64,000 bases of DNA from Demequina oxidasica (lineage in GTDB: Bacteria > Actinomycetota > Actinomycetes > Actinomycetales > Demequinaceae), in NCBI RefSeq assembly GCF_000975115.1, contig NZ_BBRE01000001.1, forward strand, positions 647,312 through 711,311. The letters are read 5' to 3'. The notes beneath the pieces were generated by a model. That model saw nothing but the letters and a program-made list of their open reading frames with translations, made no database searches and was not told the DNA's origin. The translations under genes and the position numbers were made by a program. Positions 42,267-52,371 of this stretch are shown here, piece after piece (the first letter of the stretch is position 1; each line of letters opens with the position of its first letter).

Positions 42267-43118
42267 TTACCAGGGCCCATAGAGACGATTAGAGGTATCT
42301 GACACAGTTTTACAGGCAGTCTCCAGCGTCACACCAGTCACATCCGCAATGGTGCGCATGGTGAGCGGTACGAGGTATGGAGAGTTTGGCGCACCCCGGT
42401 GAGGATGGGGCGTAAGGAACGGCGCGTCGGTCTCGACGAGCACTCGGCTAAGGGGCGTGACAGACAGCGCCGCACGCAGCCCATGCGAGTTCTTGAAGGT
42501 CACCGTGCCCGCGAAACTGAGGAAGTATCCGCGGTCCGCGCACAGACGCGCCATTCCCGCGTCTCCGCTGAAGCAGTGGAACACCGTCTGATCTGGGGCG
42601 CCGTCCTGCTCGAGCACATCGATAACGTCGCCATGTGCATCGCGATCGTGAATTTGCAACGGCTTGCCAAGCTCCTTGGCCAGCGCGATGTGGTCGCGGA
42701 AAGACCGGATCTGCGCGTCCCGCCCCTCGGGGCCTGTACGGAAGTAGTCGAGCCCAGTCTCCCCCACCACACGGATTCGTTCACCCCGTGCGAGCTCGGC
42801 GATCTCTGCGAAGGCTTCGTCGTAACCCAGGCCACTCTCGTGCGTGCCGTCCACGTGCTGCGGCGCATCGTTCGGGTGCAGGGCTACGCCACCGAGCATC
42901 GCGGGATACTTCAGCACGGCCTGTGCGGTCCAACGGGCCGATGCCACGTCGCACCCAATTTGGACGACGCGATCAACCCCCACGGCCGATGCATCGGCGA
43001 GCTGCCGCTCGACGGATCTAGGCTCGTCGCCGGCTGGCCACTCAAGATGGCAGTGGTTGTCCGCCACCGGGAACGGCAGTGCCTCGGGAAGCGGGGGCCA
43101 CTGCCCTCTACGGCTCAC
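42267..43118 (-). CDS. tatD: TatD family metal-dependent hydrolase (DNase)
   Basis: This is a 283-residue TIM-barrel metal hydrolase. Relatives are 3'-5' exonucleases for DNA and RNA, or D-aminoacyl-tRNA-editing-like enzymes. Metal ligands are in VADNHCHLEW (residues 19-28), GETGLDYFR, LQIHDRDAH, FHCFSGD and VETDAPFLTPHPHRG. It starts at GTG with a weak ribosome site. It stands between metG and the G5/rsmA pair on the same strand, the same arrangement as yabD in Bacillus subtilis. The precise cellular substrate is not known from sequence. Confidence 0.93.
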   Translation of the reverse strand: MSRRGQWPPLPEALPFPVADNHCHLEWPAGDEPRSVERQLADASAVGVDRVVQIGCDVASARWTAQAVLKYPAMLGGVALHPNDAPQHVDGTHESGLGYDEAFAEIAELARGERIRVVGETGLDYFRTGPEGRDAQIRSFRDHIALAKELGKPLQIHDRDAHGDVIDVLEQDGAPDQTVFHCFSGDAGMARLCADRGYFLSFAGTVTFKNSHGLRAALSVTPLSRVLVETDAPFLTPHPHRGAPNSPYLVPLTMRTIADVTGVTLETACKTVSDTSNRLYGPW

Positions 43119-43163
43119 CGCGTCACTCTGTCATCGTCACGAGGACCATGCCACGCATGACAA

Positions 43164-44957
43164 TCAGTTGTCCCCATTCATGCGCTCAAGCTCGGCCTCG
43201 ACGATGTCGTCGTCGAGCTTGGTGAAGATGGGGCTCGGTGCAGGCACCGGGGTGCCCGCGACGATGGGATTGCGCGACCAGAGTCCAGCCTGACCCGAAT
43301 AGTCACCCTGAATGACCGGGTAGTGCCGGTCGGGCAGGTCAAGGTCCTGAACCTCGTTCATCTGCGGCATGGGTGAGAACACTCCCGTTCCACCGAAGGC
43401 TTCGTGCACCTTCTGCGAGCTGTGAGGCATGAACGGCGAGAGCATCGTGTTGGCGTCGGCGATCAGCTGAGTGGCCACTCCGAGTACCGTCTTCATGCGC
43501 TCGGGGTCTTCGTTCTTGAGCTTCCAAGGGGCGGTGTCCGCGAGGTACTTATTCGCGTCCCCGACGACCCGCATGGCCTCGTTTATGCCGGCGCGCTGAC
43601 GGTGAGTGCGCACCAGGTCGCCCACGGCGCCGAAGGCCGCCTGCGACGCATCGAGCGCTGCACGGTCCACGTCCTGCAGATCGTTCATCGCGGGAATCTC
43701 GCCCACATTCTTGTTCACCAGCGACGCGGTGCGGTTGACCAGGTTTCCCCAGCCGGCCACGAGCTCGTCATTGGTGCGGCGCTTGAACTCGGACCACGTG
43801 AAGTCGGCGTCCGAGGTCTCGGGGCCCGCCGTCGCGATGAAGTAGCGCAGCGCATCAGGCTGGTACCGGGCCAGCATGTCGCGCACGTAGATGACGTGAC
43901 CGCGCGAGGAGGAGAACTTGGAGGACTCCATGGTGAGGAACTCGCTCGACACCACCTCGGTGGGCAACTGCAGGTCGCCAAACTCACTGAGTTTGCCGCC
44001 CTTAGAGCCCCGACCGTTGGCAGCAATGAGCTCTCCGGGCCAGATCTGGGAGTGGAACGTGATGTTGTCCTTGCCCATGAAGTAATAGGACAGGGCCTCG
44101 GGGTCGTTCCACCACTTGCGCCATGCCTCGGGCTCGCCCTCACGGCGCGCCCACTCAATGGACGCGGACAGGTAGCCGATGACGGCGTCAAACCACACGT
44201 AGAGGCGCTTGTTGGGGTTGTCTTCCCAGCCGGCAAGCGGCACGGGGATGCCCCAGTCGATGTCGCGTGTCATAGCGCGCGGGCGCATGTCTGACAGCAG
44301 GTTGCGCGAGAAGTTCATGACGTTGGGGCGCCAGCCTTGACGTGCGCCGAGCCACTCTGCCAGGGGCTCGGCGAGTGCAGGCAGGTCCAGGAAGAAGTGC
44401 TCGGTCTCTACGAACTTAGGCGTCTCGCCGTTGATCTTGCTGTGCGGGTTCTTGAGGTCGATCGCATCGAGCTGGTTTCCACAGTTGTCGCACTGGTCGC
44501 CGCGGGCGCCATCGTCGCCACAGATGGGGCACGTGCCCTCGATGTAGCGGTCGGGAAGCGTGCGGCCGGTGGACGGCGAGATCGCGCCACGGGTGGTCTG
44601 CTCGATCATGTAGCCGTTCGCATTGACGGCCTTGAACAGTGACTGCGCCACGGCGTAGTGATTGCCGGTGGTGGTGCGGGTGAAGAGGTCGTAGCTGAGG
44701 CCCAGCGACGTGAGGTCCTCGACGATGACGCGGTTGTAGCGGTCGGCGAGTTCCTGGGGCGACACGCCCTCCTGGTCGGCCTGGACCAAAATCGGTGTGC
44801 CGTGCTCGTCCGTGCCAGACACCATCAGTACGTCGTTGCCCGCCATGCGCATGTAGCGACTAAAGACATCGGAGGGGACGCCGAAACCGGCCACGTGGCC
44901 GATGTGTCGGGGCCCATTGGCATACGGCCAGGCAACAGCGGAGAGGATGTGTGACAT
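43164..44957 (-). CDS. metG: methionyl-tRNA synthetase
   Basis: This class I aminoacyl-tRNA synthetase charges methionine on initiator and elongator tRNA-Met. The HIGH region reads [13 protein letters not shown] (residues 8-20). Four Cys in [18 protein letters not shown] form the zinc knuckle of the connective domain. The KMSKS loop appears as SSKFSSSRG, a K-F-S-S-S variant that keeps the Lys and the last Ser/Arg. The C-terminal anticodon-binding domain is present. The EMAP-like tRNA-binding domain of E. coli MetG is absent, giving 597 residues as in mycobacteria. It is followed by tatD. Confidence 0.96.
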   Translation of the reverse strand: MSHILSAVAWPYANGPRHIGHVAGFGVPSDVFSRYMRMAGNDVLMVSGTDEHGTPILVQADQEGVSPQELADRYNRVIVEDLTSLGLSYDLFTRTTTGNHYAVAQSLFKAVNANGYMIEQTTRGAISPSTGRTLPDRYIEGTCPICGDDGARGDQCDNCGNQLDAIDLKNPHSKINGETPKFVETEHFFLDLPALAEPLAEWLGARQGWRPNVMNFSRNLLSDMRPRAMTRDIDWGIPVPLAGWEDNPNKRLYVWFDAVIGYLSASIEWARREGEPEAWRKWWNDPEALSYYFMGKDNITFHSQIWPGELIAANGRGSKGGKLSEFGDLQLPTEVVSSEFLTMESSKFSSSRGHVIYVRDMLARYQPDALRYFIATAGPETSDADFTWSEFKRRTNDELVAGWGNLVNRTASLVNKNVGEIPAMNDLQDVDRAALDASQAAFGAVGDLVRTHRQRAGINEAMRVVGDANKYLADTAPWKLKNEDPERMKTVLGVATQLIADANTMLSPFMPHSSQKVHEAFGGTGVFSPMPQMNEVQDLDLPDRHYPVIQGDYSGQAGLWSRNPIVAGTPVPAPSPIFTKLDDDIVEAELERMNGDN

Positions 44958-44993
44958 GGCGTTTATCTTACTGACCCAGTAGGCAGAGGGTTA

Positions 44994-45020
44994 GCGCCGT
45001 GGGGCTCAGTCCCACGGCGC
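44994..45020 (-). terminator. terminator of the araBDA operon
   Basis: The stem GCGCCGTGGG / CCCACGGCGC (44994-45003 and 45011-45020) is 10 bp perfect with a 7-nt loop. It lies 42 bp after the araA stop and upstream of metG on the same strand, so it would isolate the two units. Confidence 0.6.
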
Positions 45021-45061
45021 CGAGCGCCACTACAGCGCTTCCTCACCGGCGGAATAACTCA

Positions 45062-46582
45062 TCAGAGCCTTTGGCTCAGGCGGTAGTACGCAGCATTCCA
45101 CTTCATTTCACGCTCAAATTCTACGAGCGTGGTACCTGAGTCTATCGTCAGCATCTCCACCCCAGTCATATGGGCGAAATCTTGATAGACGGCGACGTCG
45201 AGCTGGTTAGACATGACCGTGTGGTGCGCTGCCCCCGCCGCAAGCCACGCAGAGGTCGCGGTACGGAAGTCGGGGGATGCCTTCCAGACCGCGTGGCCCA
45301 CCGGGAGGTTTGGCATGGGCGAGGGCAGCGGCACATTCTCGACGACGTTGGCCACGAGGCGGAAGCGTTCGCGCATATCGCTCAGGGCCACCACGACCGC
45401 CGGCCCGGGATCCGCGGTGAAGACCAGCCTGACTGGATCCTCTTTACCGCCAATGCCGAGCGGGTGCACCTCTAGTCGAGGTGCGGACGAGGTGAGGCTA
45501 GGACTCACCTCGAGCATGTGAGCGCCCAGACTAAGTTCCTGGCCGGGCACCAAGTGGTACGTGTAGTCCTCCATGAGGCTGGCGCCGCCCGGGAGCCCTG
45601 CGCCCATCACGGCAGACAAGCGCACGAGGATCGCGGTCTTCCAGTCGCCCTCGGCGCCAAAACCGTAGCCGTCCGCCATGAGGCGCTGCACCGCGAGGCC
45701 AGGGAGCTGACGCAGCTCACCTAGATCCTCAAAACTGGTGGTGAACCCGTGGAAGCCCCCCTCCTCGAGGAACGAGCGAAGGCCGATCTCGACTGCCGCG
45801 CCGTATCGTAGCGAGTCCGCACGCTCTGCGCCGGGGAGTAGTTCAGCTGCGACGTCATACAGCTCGACGTACTCGGCTACCAGCGCATCAATGTCCGCCT
45901 CGGATGCGGCGTGGACAGCCTCGGCAAGCTCGTTGACCCCCCACGTGTTGATCTGGGCGCCAAACACAATCTCCGCCTCAGTCTTGTCGCCCTCGGTGAC
46001 GGCGACGTAGCGCATGTTGTCGCCAAAGCGGGCGAGCTTGAGGTTCTTGGAGGCAGCGCGGCCTGCCGCAGCACGTGTCCAAGTGCCGATGCGCTTGGTG
46101 ACCTCGGGGTCGGACACGTGACCCACCACAGTGGTGCGCGCGATTCCCATGCGGGCCTCGATGTAGCCGAACTCGCGGTCGCCGTGCGCCGCCTGGTTCA
46201 GGTTCATGAAGTCGAAGTCGATGCTGTCCCAGGGGAGTTCTACGTTTGCCTGCGTGTGGAAGTGCAGCAGCGGCTTCTGGAGCGCGTCCAGTCCGGTGAT
46301 CCACATCTTGGCGGGGCTGAACGTGTGCATCCAGGTGATGACGCCGATCACGTTCTTGGCAGCATTGGCCTCGAGCATGATGTCGTGGATCGCGTCGCGG
46401 CCAGTGAGGACGGGCTTCCACACCACGGTCACCGGGATGTCCGAGGACTCCTGGAGTTGACGCGCGACGTCCTGCGACTGCGCCGCCACTTGGCGCAGTG
46501 TCTCCTCGCCGTAGAGGGTCTGGCTACCGGTCAGCAGCCACACTTCATAGGTGGCGAGGTCGGGGACGATGCTGGTGCTCAC
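45062..46582 (-). CDS. araA: L-arabinose isomerase
   Basis: This cytoplasmic enzyme isomerises L-arabinose to L-ribulose with manganese. At 506 residues it has the family length. Recognised blocks are [17 protein letters not shown] at the start, then [12 protein letters not shown], the active-site region [15 protein letters not shown] with Glu, [14 protein letters not shown] and the C-terminal [17 protein letters not shown]. It starts at GTG in a GTGA overlap with the araD stop and has AAGGAGAG upstream. It is the last gene of araBDA, followed by a terminator hairpin. Confidence 0.97.
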   Translation of the reverse strand: MSTSIVPDLATYEVWLLTGSQTLYGEETLRQVAAQSQDVARQLQESSDIPVTVVWKPVLTGRDAIHDIMLEANAAKNVIGVITWMHTFSPAKMWITGLDALQKPLLHFHTQANVELPWDSIDFDFMNLNQAAHGDREFGYIEARMGIARTTVVGHVSDPEVTKRIGTWTRAAAGRAASKNLKLARFGDNMRYVAVTEGDKTEAEIVFGAQINTWGVNELAEAVHAASEADIDALVAEYVELYDVAAELLPGAERADSLRYGAAVEIGLRSFLEEGGFHGFTTSFEDLGELRQLPGLAVQRLMADGYGFGAEGDWKTAILVRLSAVMGAGLPGGASLMEDYTYHLVPGQELSLGAHMLEVSPSLTSSAPRLEVHPLGIGGKEDPVRLVFTADPGPAVVVALSDMRERFRLVANVVENVPLPSPMPNLPVGHAVWKASPDFRTATSAWLAAGAAHHTVMSNQLDVAVYQDFAHMTGVEMLTIDSGTTLVEFEREMKWNAAYYRLSQRL

Positions 46583-47316
46583 TTGTTCTCTCCTTGCGGG
46601 GCTTGCCCGTAGACATTCTGATAGCGGTCAAAGAGGGAGTCGATCGCCTCTTGAGGAATGGGGATGAGGTCGCCTGCCTGGCGGGCGATGTGGACGGTGC
46701 GCGCCACGTCCTCGCACATGACGGCCGCCTTCACGGCGTCCTTCGCGTCCTTGCCAATCGTGAATGGGCCGTGGTTCTGCATGAGCACGGCGCGAGACCG
46801 ATGCCCGTCCAGGGTCTCCACGATGCCGCGTCCAATCGAGTCGTCGCCGATGATCGCGAAAGGGCCGAGCGGGATGGGTCCGCCAAACTCGTCGGCCATC
46901 GCGGTAATCACGCAGGGGATCTCCTCGCCGCGTGCAGCCCAGGCCACCGCGTAAGTCGAGTGCGTGTGCACCACTCCGCCGACGTGAGCCATGTGACGGT
47001 ACACGTACGCATGCGCGGCCGTGTCGCTCGAGGGGCTGCGTTCCGAACCGTCCGAACCCTCGATGACGTTGCCGTCGAGGTCGCACAGGATCATGTTCTC
47101 CGGGCTCAGCTGGTCGTAGACCACGCCGCTGGGCTTGATCACGAACAGGTCGTAGCCGGGCACGCGACCGCTGACGTTGCCGCCGGTCCAGACGATCAGC
47201 TCGTTCTTCACGAGCTCATCGTGCAACTCGGCCACTTGGGTGCGTACGGTCGCGATGGCCTCGATGGCCTCCGCGGGCGCCACTCCGTTGGTAGTGGTCG
47301 GGTCTGCGCTAGTCAC
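46579..47316 (-). CDS. araD: L-ribulose-5-phosphate 4-epimerase
   Basis: This zinc enzyme of the class II aldolase/adducin family converts L-ribulose 5-phosphate to D-xylulose 5-phosphate, entering the pentose phosphate pathway. The 245-residue product has [12 protein letters not shown] for the phosphate loop, the zinc ligands His in [15 protein letters not shown], the third His in [17 protein letters not shown] and the proton-relay Asp/Tyr region near the C-terminus (YGQ). It begins at GTG overlapping the araB stop (GTGA) and ends overlapping araA. The order araB-araD-araA is common in Actinobacteria and Bacillus relatives. Confidence 0.96.
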   Translation of the reverse strand: MTSADPTTTNGVAPAEAIEAIATVRTQVAELHDELVKNELIVWTGGNVSGRVPGYDLFVIKPSGVVYDQLSPENMILCDLDGNVIEGSDGSERSPSSDTAAHAYVYRHMAHVGGVVHTHSTYAVAWAARGEEIPCVITAMADEFGGPIPLGPFAIIGDDSIGRGIVETLDGHRSRAVLMQNHGPFTIGKDAKDAVKAAVMCEDVARTVHIARQAGDLIPIPQEAIDSLFDRYQNVYGQAPQGENK

Positions 47317-48977
47317 GACAGGACTTCCCTTCGGCGCTGCTTAAGCCTGCGCATCACGTCGTTCGCGCCGCGCCCAAAGTAGTCATGCAACTGGCTATAT
47401 TCGGCGAAGAGCGCGTCGTAGGCATCGGCCGCCTCGTCGTTGGGCGTGTACGCCGCCTTGATGACCTTGCCCATGACCTCGGCTGCGGCGCGAACATTGG
47501 GGTACGCGCCGGCCGCGACGGCGGCGTGAATTGCTGAACCAAGCGCGGGGCCCTGATCGGAGTCGATGATCGAGATGGGCATGCGCAGCACGTCGCAGTA
47601 GGTCTGCATCAGCAGCGGGTTCTTGAGGAGGCCACCCGCGACCACGAACTCGGTGACCGGGACTCCGGCCGTATTGAACGTCTCGACGATGGTGCGGGCA
47701 CCAAAGGCGGTCGCCTCAAGCAGCGCGCGGTACACCTGCTCGGGTCGCGTCGCGAGCGTGAGCCCCACGATGGTGCCGCTGAGCTCGGTGTTGACCAGCA
47801 CGGAACGGTTGCCGTTGTGCCAGTCCAATGCAACTAGACCGTGGGCGCCAACGGGCTCCTCGTACGCCAGGTCAGTCAGGTACTGGTGAACCGACTTGCC
47901 CGCAGCCGCCGCGGCATCGTGCGATGCCTGGGGGACCTGGTTGTTGACGTACCAGGCGAAGATGTCGCCCACGCCGGACTGGCCCGCCTCGTAGCCAAAG
48001 AGGCCGTCGACAATTCCGCCATCAACGACGCCGCACATGCCGGGCACCTCCGCGAGGTGATCGCCATTCATCACGTGGCACGTGCTGGTGCCCATGATCG
48101 CGAGCATCTGGCCTGGCTCGACGGCCTTGGCAGCGGGGGCCGTGACGTGAGCGTCCACGTTACCGACCGCTACGTGAATTCCCTCGGGCAACCCGGTCCA
48201 TTGTGCGGCCTCAGCCGTCAAAGTTCCGGCCGATGCTCCAAGGGCACCGATGCTGTGCGCCACCTTGGTAGTGGCGAAGTCGGCAAATTCGGGGTTGAGG
48301 GCGGCAAGGAAATCGCGGGAGGGCATCTCACCGTCCTGCAAGATTCCCTTGTAGCCGGCGGTGCAGGCGTTGCGGACATACTCGCCGCACAGTTGCCACA
48401 CGATCCAGTCGGCCGCCTCGACCCAGTGGTCCATGCGGTGATAGATCTCGGGATCTTCCTCGAGCAGCTGCAGGCCCTTGGCGAACTCCCATTCACTGGA
48501 GATGAAGCCGCCGTAGCGTGCGAGCCACTTCTCGCCACGCTCGGTCGCGAGCGCATTGATGCGGTTGGCCTGGCCCTGTCCCGCATGGTGCTTCCACAGT
48601 TTGATGTACGCGTGGGGCCGGTCCGCGTACTCGGCGAGCTCGTTCAGGGGCGTGCCGTCCGCGAGCACCGGCATGGGGGTGGACGCGGTGAAGTCGGTGG
48701 CGATGCCGATGACGTCGGCCGGGTCGATGCCCGCGGCCCTGACGGCGTCAGGGACTGCCTTCTGCAGCACCTCGCGGTAGTCCTGCGGCACCTGCAACGC
48801 CCACTCGGGGGGCAGCGAAGCACCGGTCGCGGCAAGCGTCGTGTCCATGACCGCATGGGGGTATTCGTGAACCGCGCTGGCGAGTTCGGCGCCGTCGCTC
48901 ACGCGGACGACTAGTGCACGCCCGGAGAGCGTCCCATAGTCCACTCCGATGACGTACTTGTGGTCCTCGTATGCCAC
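47313..48977 (-). CDS. araB: L-ribulokinase
   Basis: This 554-residue FGGY-family sugar kinase phosphorylates L-ribulose. N-terminal VIGVDYGTLSGRALVV carries the phosphate-1 motif (VDYGTLS). The family continues with VGNVDAHVTAPAA, GTSTCHVM and the late LVNTELSGTIVG and FVVAGGLLKNPLLMQTY blocks. It starts at GTG with AAGGAGG 6 bases ahead. An operator-like palindrome and promoter lie just upstream (49015-49051). It is the first gene of araBDA. Confidence 0.96.
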   Translation of the reverse strand: MAYEDHKYVIGVDYGTLSGRALVVRVSDGAELASAVHEYPHAVMDTTLAATGASLPPEWALQVPQDYREVLQKAVPDAVRAAGIDPADVIGIATDFTASTPMPVLADGTPLNELAEYADRPHAYIKLWKHHAGQGQANRINALATERGEKWLARYGGFISSEWEFAKGLQLLEEDPEIYHRMDHWVEAADWIVWQLCGEYVRNACTAGYKGILQDGEMPSRDFLAALNPEFADFATTKVAHSIGALGASAGTLTAEAAQWTGLPEGIHVAVGNVDAHVTAPAAKAVEPGQMLAIMGTSTCHVMNGDHLAEVPGMCGVVDGGIVDGLFGYEAGQSGVGDIFAWYVNNQVPQASHDAAAAAGKSVHQYLTDLAYEEPVGAHGLVALDWHNGNRSVLVNTELSGTIVGLTLATRPEQVYRALLEATAFGARTIVETFNTAGVPVTEFVVAGGLLKNPLLMQTYCDVLRMPISIIDSDQGPALGSAIHAAVAAGAYPNVRAAAEVMGKVIKAAYTPNDEAADAYDALFAEYSQLHDYFGRGANDVMRRLKQRRREVLS

Positions 48978-49014
48978 TGAAGGCCTCCTTGCCTATTGGT
49001 CATTCACGCTTAGA

Positions 49015-49051
49015 TTAACGTTAACATACCGCTCGCCGTGCGGCATTGCAA
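49015..49051 (-). promoter_or_regulatory. araBDA promoter with overlapping LacI-type operator
   Basis: On the minus strand TTGCAA (49046-49051), a 17-bp spacer and TATGTT (49023-49028) form a promoter. The perfect palindrome TTAACGTTAA (49015-49024) overlaps the downstream end of the -10 box. Repression by a LacI-family protein bound there is a natural reading; the two LacI genes are adjacent. Confidence 0.6.
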
Positions 49052-49095
49052 TGTTCTTTTGAAGTGCGGCCACCCGGTGCGAGGCGACTAAGGCC

Positions 49096-50091
49096 CTAGA
49101 TGCGGGCGACCGACTGACGCTCGACCAGCCAGGGGGTGAGCGGGCCACCCTGGGGCGCGGGCTCATCATCCAATTGCGCGAGGATGAGCTCAACCGCGCG
49201 GTGCCCTACGCCCTCGAAGTCCTGGTGGATCGTCGTCAGCGGGGGCAAGCTGTGCGCGGACTCGGGGATGTCGTCGAACCCCACCACCGACACGTCACCC
49301 GGCACGCTGCGCCCCGCGTCGCTCAGCGCGTGAATCAGACCCAACGCCATCTGGTCGTTCGAACAGAACACCGCCGTCGCATCCGGGGCAACGAGGGTGC
49401 CGCAGGCGTAGCCAGAATCGGCACGCCAGTCCCCCTCGAGCGTCTCGAACTCCGCCAGCCCATGCGCGGCCACGGCCTCGTCGAACGCGGCGCGACGCAA
49501 CTGCGCCTCAAAGTAGTCCGAAGGGCCCGAGACATGCTGAATGCGGGTGTGCCCCATCGACCTCAGGTAGTCGATCGCGACGCGGACGCCATGAGCCTGG
49601 TCGATCGCCACCGCGTGGCCCGCGTCGTAGCCACCGGTCTGCAGGGTAATCACCGGCAGGTCGGCCTTCATACCCTCGAGCTGCGTCAGCACCATGTCGT
49701 GCGGCGCGACTACCACGAGCGCCTCGATCGAGCGGTTGTTCAGGAATTCAAGCGCCTCTGCAATTGACGCCGACTCCGAGGCTGAGCTCGTCACGAGCGG
49801 GAAGTAGCCCGCCTCGCGCATGGCGTGCTCGACGGCCTGGACGGAGGACATCTTGCCAAAGTTTGGCTCACCGGGGGTGAGGACACCAATCGAATGGGTG
49901 CGGCCGGTGACAAGCGCACGGGCCGCCATATTGCGGCGGTAACCCAGCTCCTCAATTGCGGCGAGCACTCGCTCGCGCGTAGCGGGACGCAGGTTGGCGG
50001 AGCCATTGATCACACGGGAAACGGTCTGGTGAGAGACGCCCGCGAGCGCGGCGACGTCATGCATGCTTGGACCTCGACTAGTCCCGCTCAT
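49096..50091 (-). CDS. LacI-family regulator 1 of the arabinose locus
   Basis: This is a 331-residue LacI/GalR regulator. The helix-turn-helix lies at about 10-35 (MHDVAALAGVSHQTVSRVIN), followed by the hinge helix AARALV. The C-terminal periplasmic-binding-like domain binds the sugar effector. AGGAGG lies just before the ATG. It lies between araB and a second LacI gene, transcribed in the same direction. It is the more probable repressor of araBDA because of adjacency, but the DNA-reading helix is identical to that of regulator 2. The effector is probably L-arabinose or a downstream intermediate. Confidence 0.92.
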   Translation of the reverse strand: MSGTSRGPSMHDVAALAGVSHQTVSRVINGSANLRPATRERVLAAIEELGYRRNMAARALVTGRTHSIGVLTPGEPNFGKMSSVQAVEHAMREAGYFPLVTSSASESASIAEALEFLNNRSIEALVVVAPHDMVLTQLEGMKADLPVITLQTGGYDAGHAVAIDQAHGVRVAIDYLRSMGHTRIQHVSGPSDYFEAQLRRAAFDEAVAAHGLAEFETLEGDWRADSGYACGTLVAPDATAVFCSNDQMALGLIHALSDAGRSVPGDVSVVGFDDIPESAHSLPPLTTIHQDFEGVGHRAVELILAQLDDEPAPQGGPLTPWLVERQSVARI

Positions 50092-50200
50092 GACGCCTCC
50101 TTTGGCCTGCGGCTTTCGTTGCGCGCCGCGAACGACACCCTATCGCTTGTGTGAACGCTCACCCTGCAACCTAGCGCCGCACCGCTGCGGCTGCCGTGCC

Positions 50201-51271
50201 TCACCGCGCGCGCCCAGTGACACTCTGGCGCTGCATTGCTACGGCTCCTGCCGGCGGAGCCGTGGACGCTCGCCGGATGAGGGCGGGCATCCGACGAGTG
50301 GGGTCGGCCGCGTCTTCGTCCTGCAGCACCGAAAGGAGAAGTGAGAACGCGTCCCGCCCAAGCGTCGCAAAGTCGAGGCGCACCGTACTGAGTGGAGGAT
50401 TGACGTATGCCGCCAGGGGAATGTCATCAAAGCCCATGACTGAAACATCCTCCGGCACGCGACGCCCCTGCGACTGGAGCCCATGCATTACACCCAAGGC
50501 CATCTCATCGCTCGCTACAAACACGGCCGTCATGGCCGAGTCGCCGGCGAGTGACAGCCCATGCTCGTAACCCGATGCTGGGGACCAGTCCCCGGCCAAC
50601 GCCGGCGCAATCGGCAACTTCGCATCGGCGAGCGCGGCCCGCCATCCACGCTCGCGCTCGCCCGCATTCATCGAGCCGACGGCGCCCGAGACGTGGCGGA
50701 TCTCGCGGTGACCGAGTTCAATGAGGTGCTCCACCGCAAGTGAGGCGCCCTCGAACTGGTTGAACGCGACCTGATGGGTGTCCTCACGCACCGCCGCCAA
50801 CTCCGACGCAACGGCGACGAGCGGGACGCCCAACTCAATGTTCTGGATCACCTCGAGCGCTTCTCGCTCGTCAGAGATGACGACGATCGCCTCGACCTTC
50901 TGGCCCAGTAGCAACTCGATCGCGGCGCGCAACGACGTCGCGTCCCCGCTGACCATACTGGAGGCGCTCACCGCGTAGCGGGCCTCACGAGCCGCTGTTG
51001 TGAAGTGAACAGCGGTGGTGGAAACACTGAAGGACGGCACCCCGGTGGATACCAAGCCCAGTACTCGCGAGCGCTTGGTGACGAGTGCACGCGCCGCCGG
51101 CGACGGCACGTAACGCAATTGCGCGATCGCCTTCACCACGCGGTCGCGTGTCGCCGGACGCACGTTTGGCAGGTCGTTGATAACCCGCGACACCGTCTGA
51201 TGGGACACGCCCGCAAGGCGGGCCACATCAAAGATGTTCGCCGCCTTAGCTTGCTTGTCGTGTTGCGTCAC
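50201..51271 (-). CDS. LacI-family regulator 2 of the arabinose locus
   Basis: This 356-residue LacI-family protein starts at GTG (GAGGGAACT precedes it). The helix-turn-helix is IFDVARLAGVSHQTVSRVIN; from VSHQTVSRVIN the recognition helix is identical to that of the preceding LacI protein, although the rest of the two proteins differs. The effector-binding half is about 270 residues. It lies directly after the transporter permease genes on the same strand, 74 bp away, and may control the transporter operon. Whether it binds the same operators as regulator 1 is a testable question. Confidence 0.92.
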   Translation of the reverse strand: MTQHDKQAKAANIFDVARLAGVSHQTVSRVINDLPNVRPATRDRVVKAIAQLRYVPSPAARALVTKRSRVLGLVSTGVPSFSVSTTAVHFTTAAREARYAVSASSMVSGDATSLRAAIELLLGQKVEAIVVISDEREALEVIQNIELGVPLVAVASELAAVREDTHQVAFNQFEGASLAVEHLIELGHREIRHVSGAVGSMNAGERERGWRAALADAKLPIAPALAGDWSPASGYEHGLSLAGDSAMTAVFVASDEMALGVMHGLQSQGRRVPEDVSVMGFDDIPLAAYVNPPLSTVRLDFATLGRDAFSLLLSVLQDEDAADPTRRMPALIRRASTAPPAGAVAMQRQSVTGRAR

Positions 51272-51345
51272 AGTTCCCTCGGTTTGTCAGGGCTTTGGCT
51301 GCCCCCACGCTGACTAAGTATGCCGTGTGGGGGCCAGGGACTGGG

Positions 51346-52371
51346 TCAATCTCGCCTTCGCGTCAGCACCTTCTGAAGCACGATGAACACCAGCAGCAGC
51401 CCGCCGATGAAGATGCGCGTCCACCACGAGCTGAGTGTCCCCTCGTAACTGATCATGGTTTGGATCAAGCCCAGCACCAGGACACCAAGGGCAGAACCCA
51501 GGACAAACCCGTAGCCACCGGTCAGCAGCGTGCCGCCGATCACCACCGCGGCAATAGCGTCGAGCTCGGTTCCTACGGCGGTTAGCGAGTAGCCGGACAA
51601 CGTATAGAAGGAGTACAGCACCCCCGAGATGCCCGAGCACAGGCCGCTCACGACGTATACGAGCACCTTGGTGCGCCCCACGGGAAGACCCATGAGCGTT
51701 CCGGACTGCTCCGAGCCACCCAGTGCGTAGACCGTGCGGCCAAAGCGGCTGTAGTGAAGAACGTAGAACGCGACGGCCACCACCAGCAGCGCAATAATCA
51801 CGCTGATGGTGATCGACGCGCTGCCACCCAGCGGAATGCGCGTAGACGCCATACTGACAAAGAACGGATCGTTGATCGAGATCGAGGCCTCGCTGATCAC
51901 GTAGCAGAGGCCGCGCGCGAGGAACATGCCGGCGAGCGTTGCGATAAACGGTTGCACTTTGAATACATGGATCATGAGACCCATCCCCAGCCCCAGTAAC
52001 GAGGTGGCAATCAGCGTGACCGCGATCACTCCCGCGGCCGGCACCCCCGCCTCAAGCAGCTTCGCGCAGATCATGGCGGAGAGCGCGATGACCGATCCTA
52101 CGGACAGGTCAATGCCGCCCGTCAGGATGACGAACGTCATTCCCACGGCGAGCACTATCAGGTAGGCGTTGTCCACGAACAGGTTCAGCAGCACCTGCGG
52201 CGACCAGAAGTTGTCGTATCGCACGCCGCCGGAGACGAACATCGCGATGAACAGCCCGAGCGTCACGAGTACTGGTGCGTACTTGGGGCTCGTGATGATG
52301 CGGCGTCCGGCGCTCAGGGTGCCGCGGGTCGCGGAGTTGGCGGGAAGTCTTTCCATCACTGTGCTGCTCAT
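51346..52371 (-). CDS. sugar ABC transporter permease (YjfF type)
   Basis: This is a 341-residue CUT2 permease most similar in layout to YjfF. Membrane blocks include LIVLAVGMTFVILTGGIDLSVGSVIALS and FKVQPFIATLAGMFLARGL. The late part has DAIAAVVIGGTLLTGGYGFVLGSALGVLVLGLI. The ATG at 52371 gives an ATGA overlap with the upstream permease; a longer reading adds 23 unlikely residues. With the preceding permease it would form a heterodimeric channel. It is the last gene of the transporter block before the LacI gene. Confidence 0.93.
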   Translation of the reverse strand: MSSTVMERLPANSATRGTLSAGRRIITSPKYAPVLVTLGLFIAMFVSGGVRYDNFWSPQVLLNLFVDNAYLIVLAVGMTFVILTGGIDLSVGSVIALSAMICAKLLEAGVPAAGVIAVTLIATSLLGLGMGLMIHVFKVQPFIATLAGMFLARGLCYVISEASISINDPFFVSMASTRIPLGGSASITISVIIALLVVAVAFYVLHYSRFGRTVYALGGSEQSGTLMGLPVGRTKVLVYVVSGLCSGISGVLYSFYTLSGYSLTAVGTELDAIAAVVIGGTLLTGGYGFVLGSALGVLVLGLIQTMISYEGTLSSWWTRIFIGGLLLVFIVLQKVLTRRRD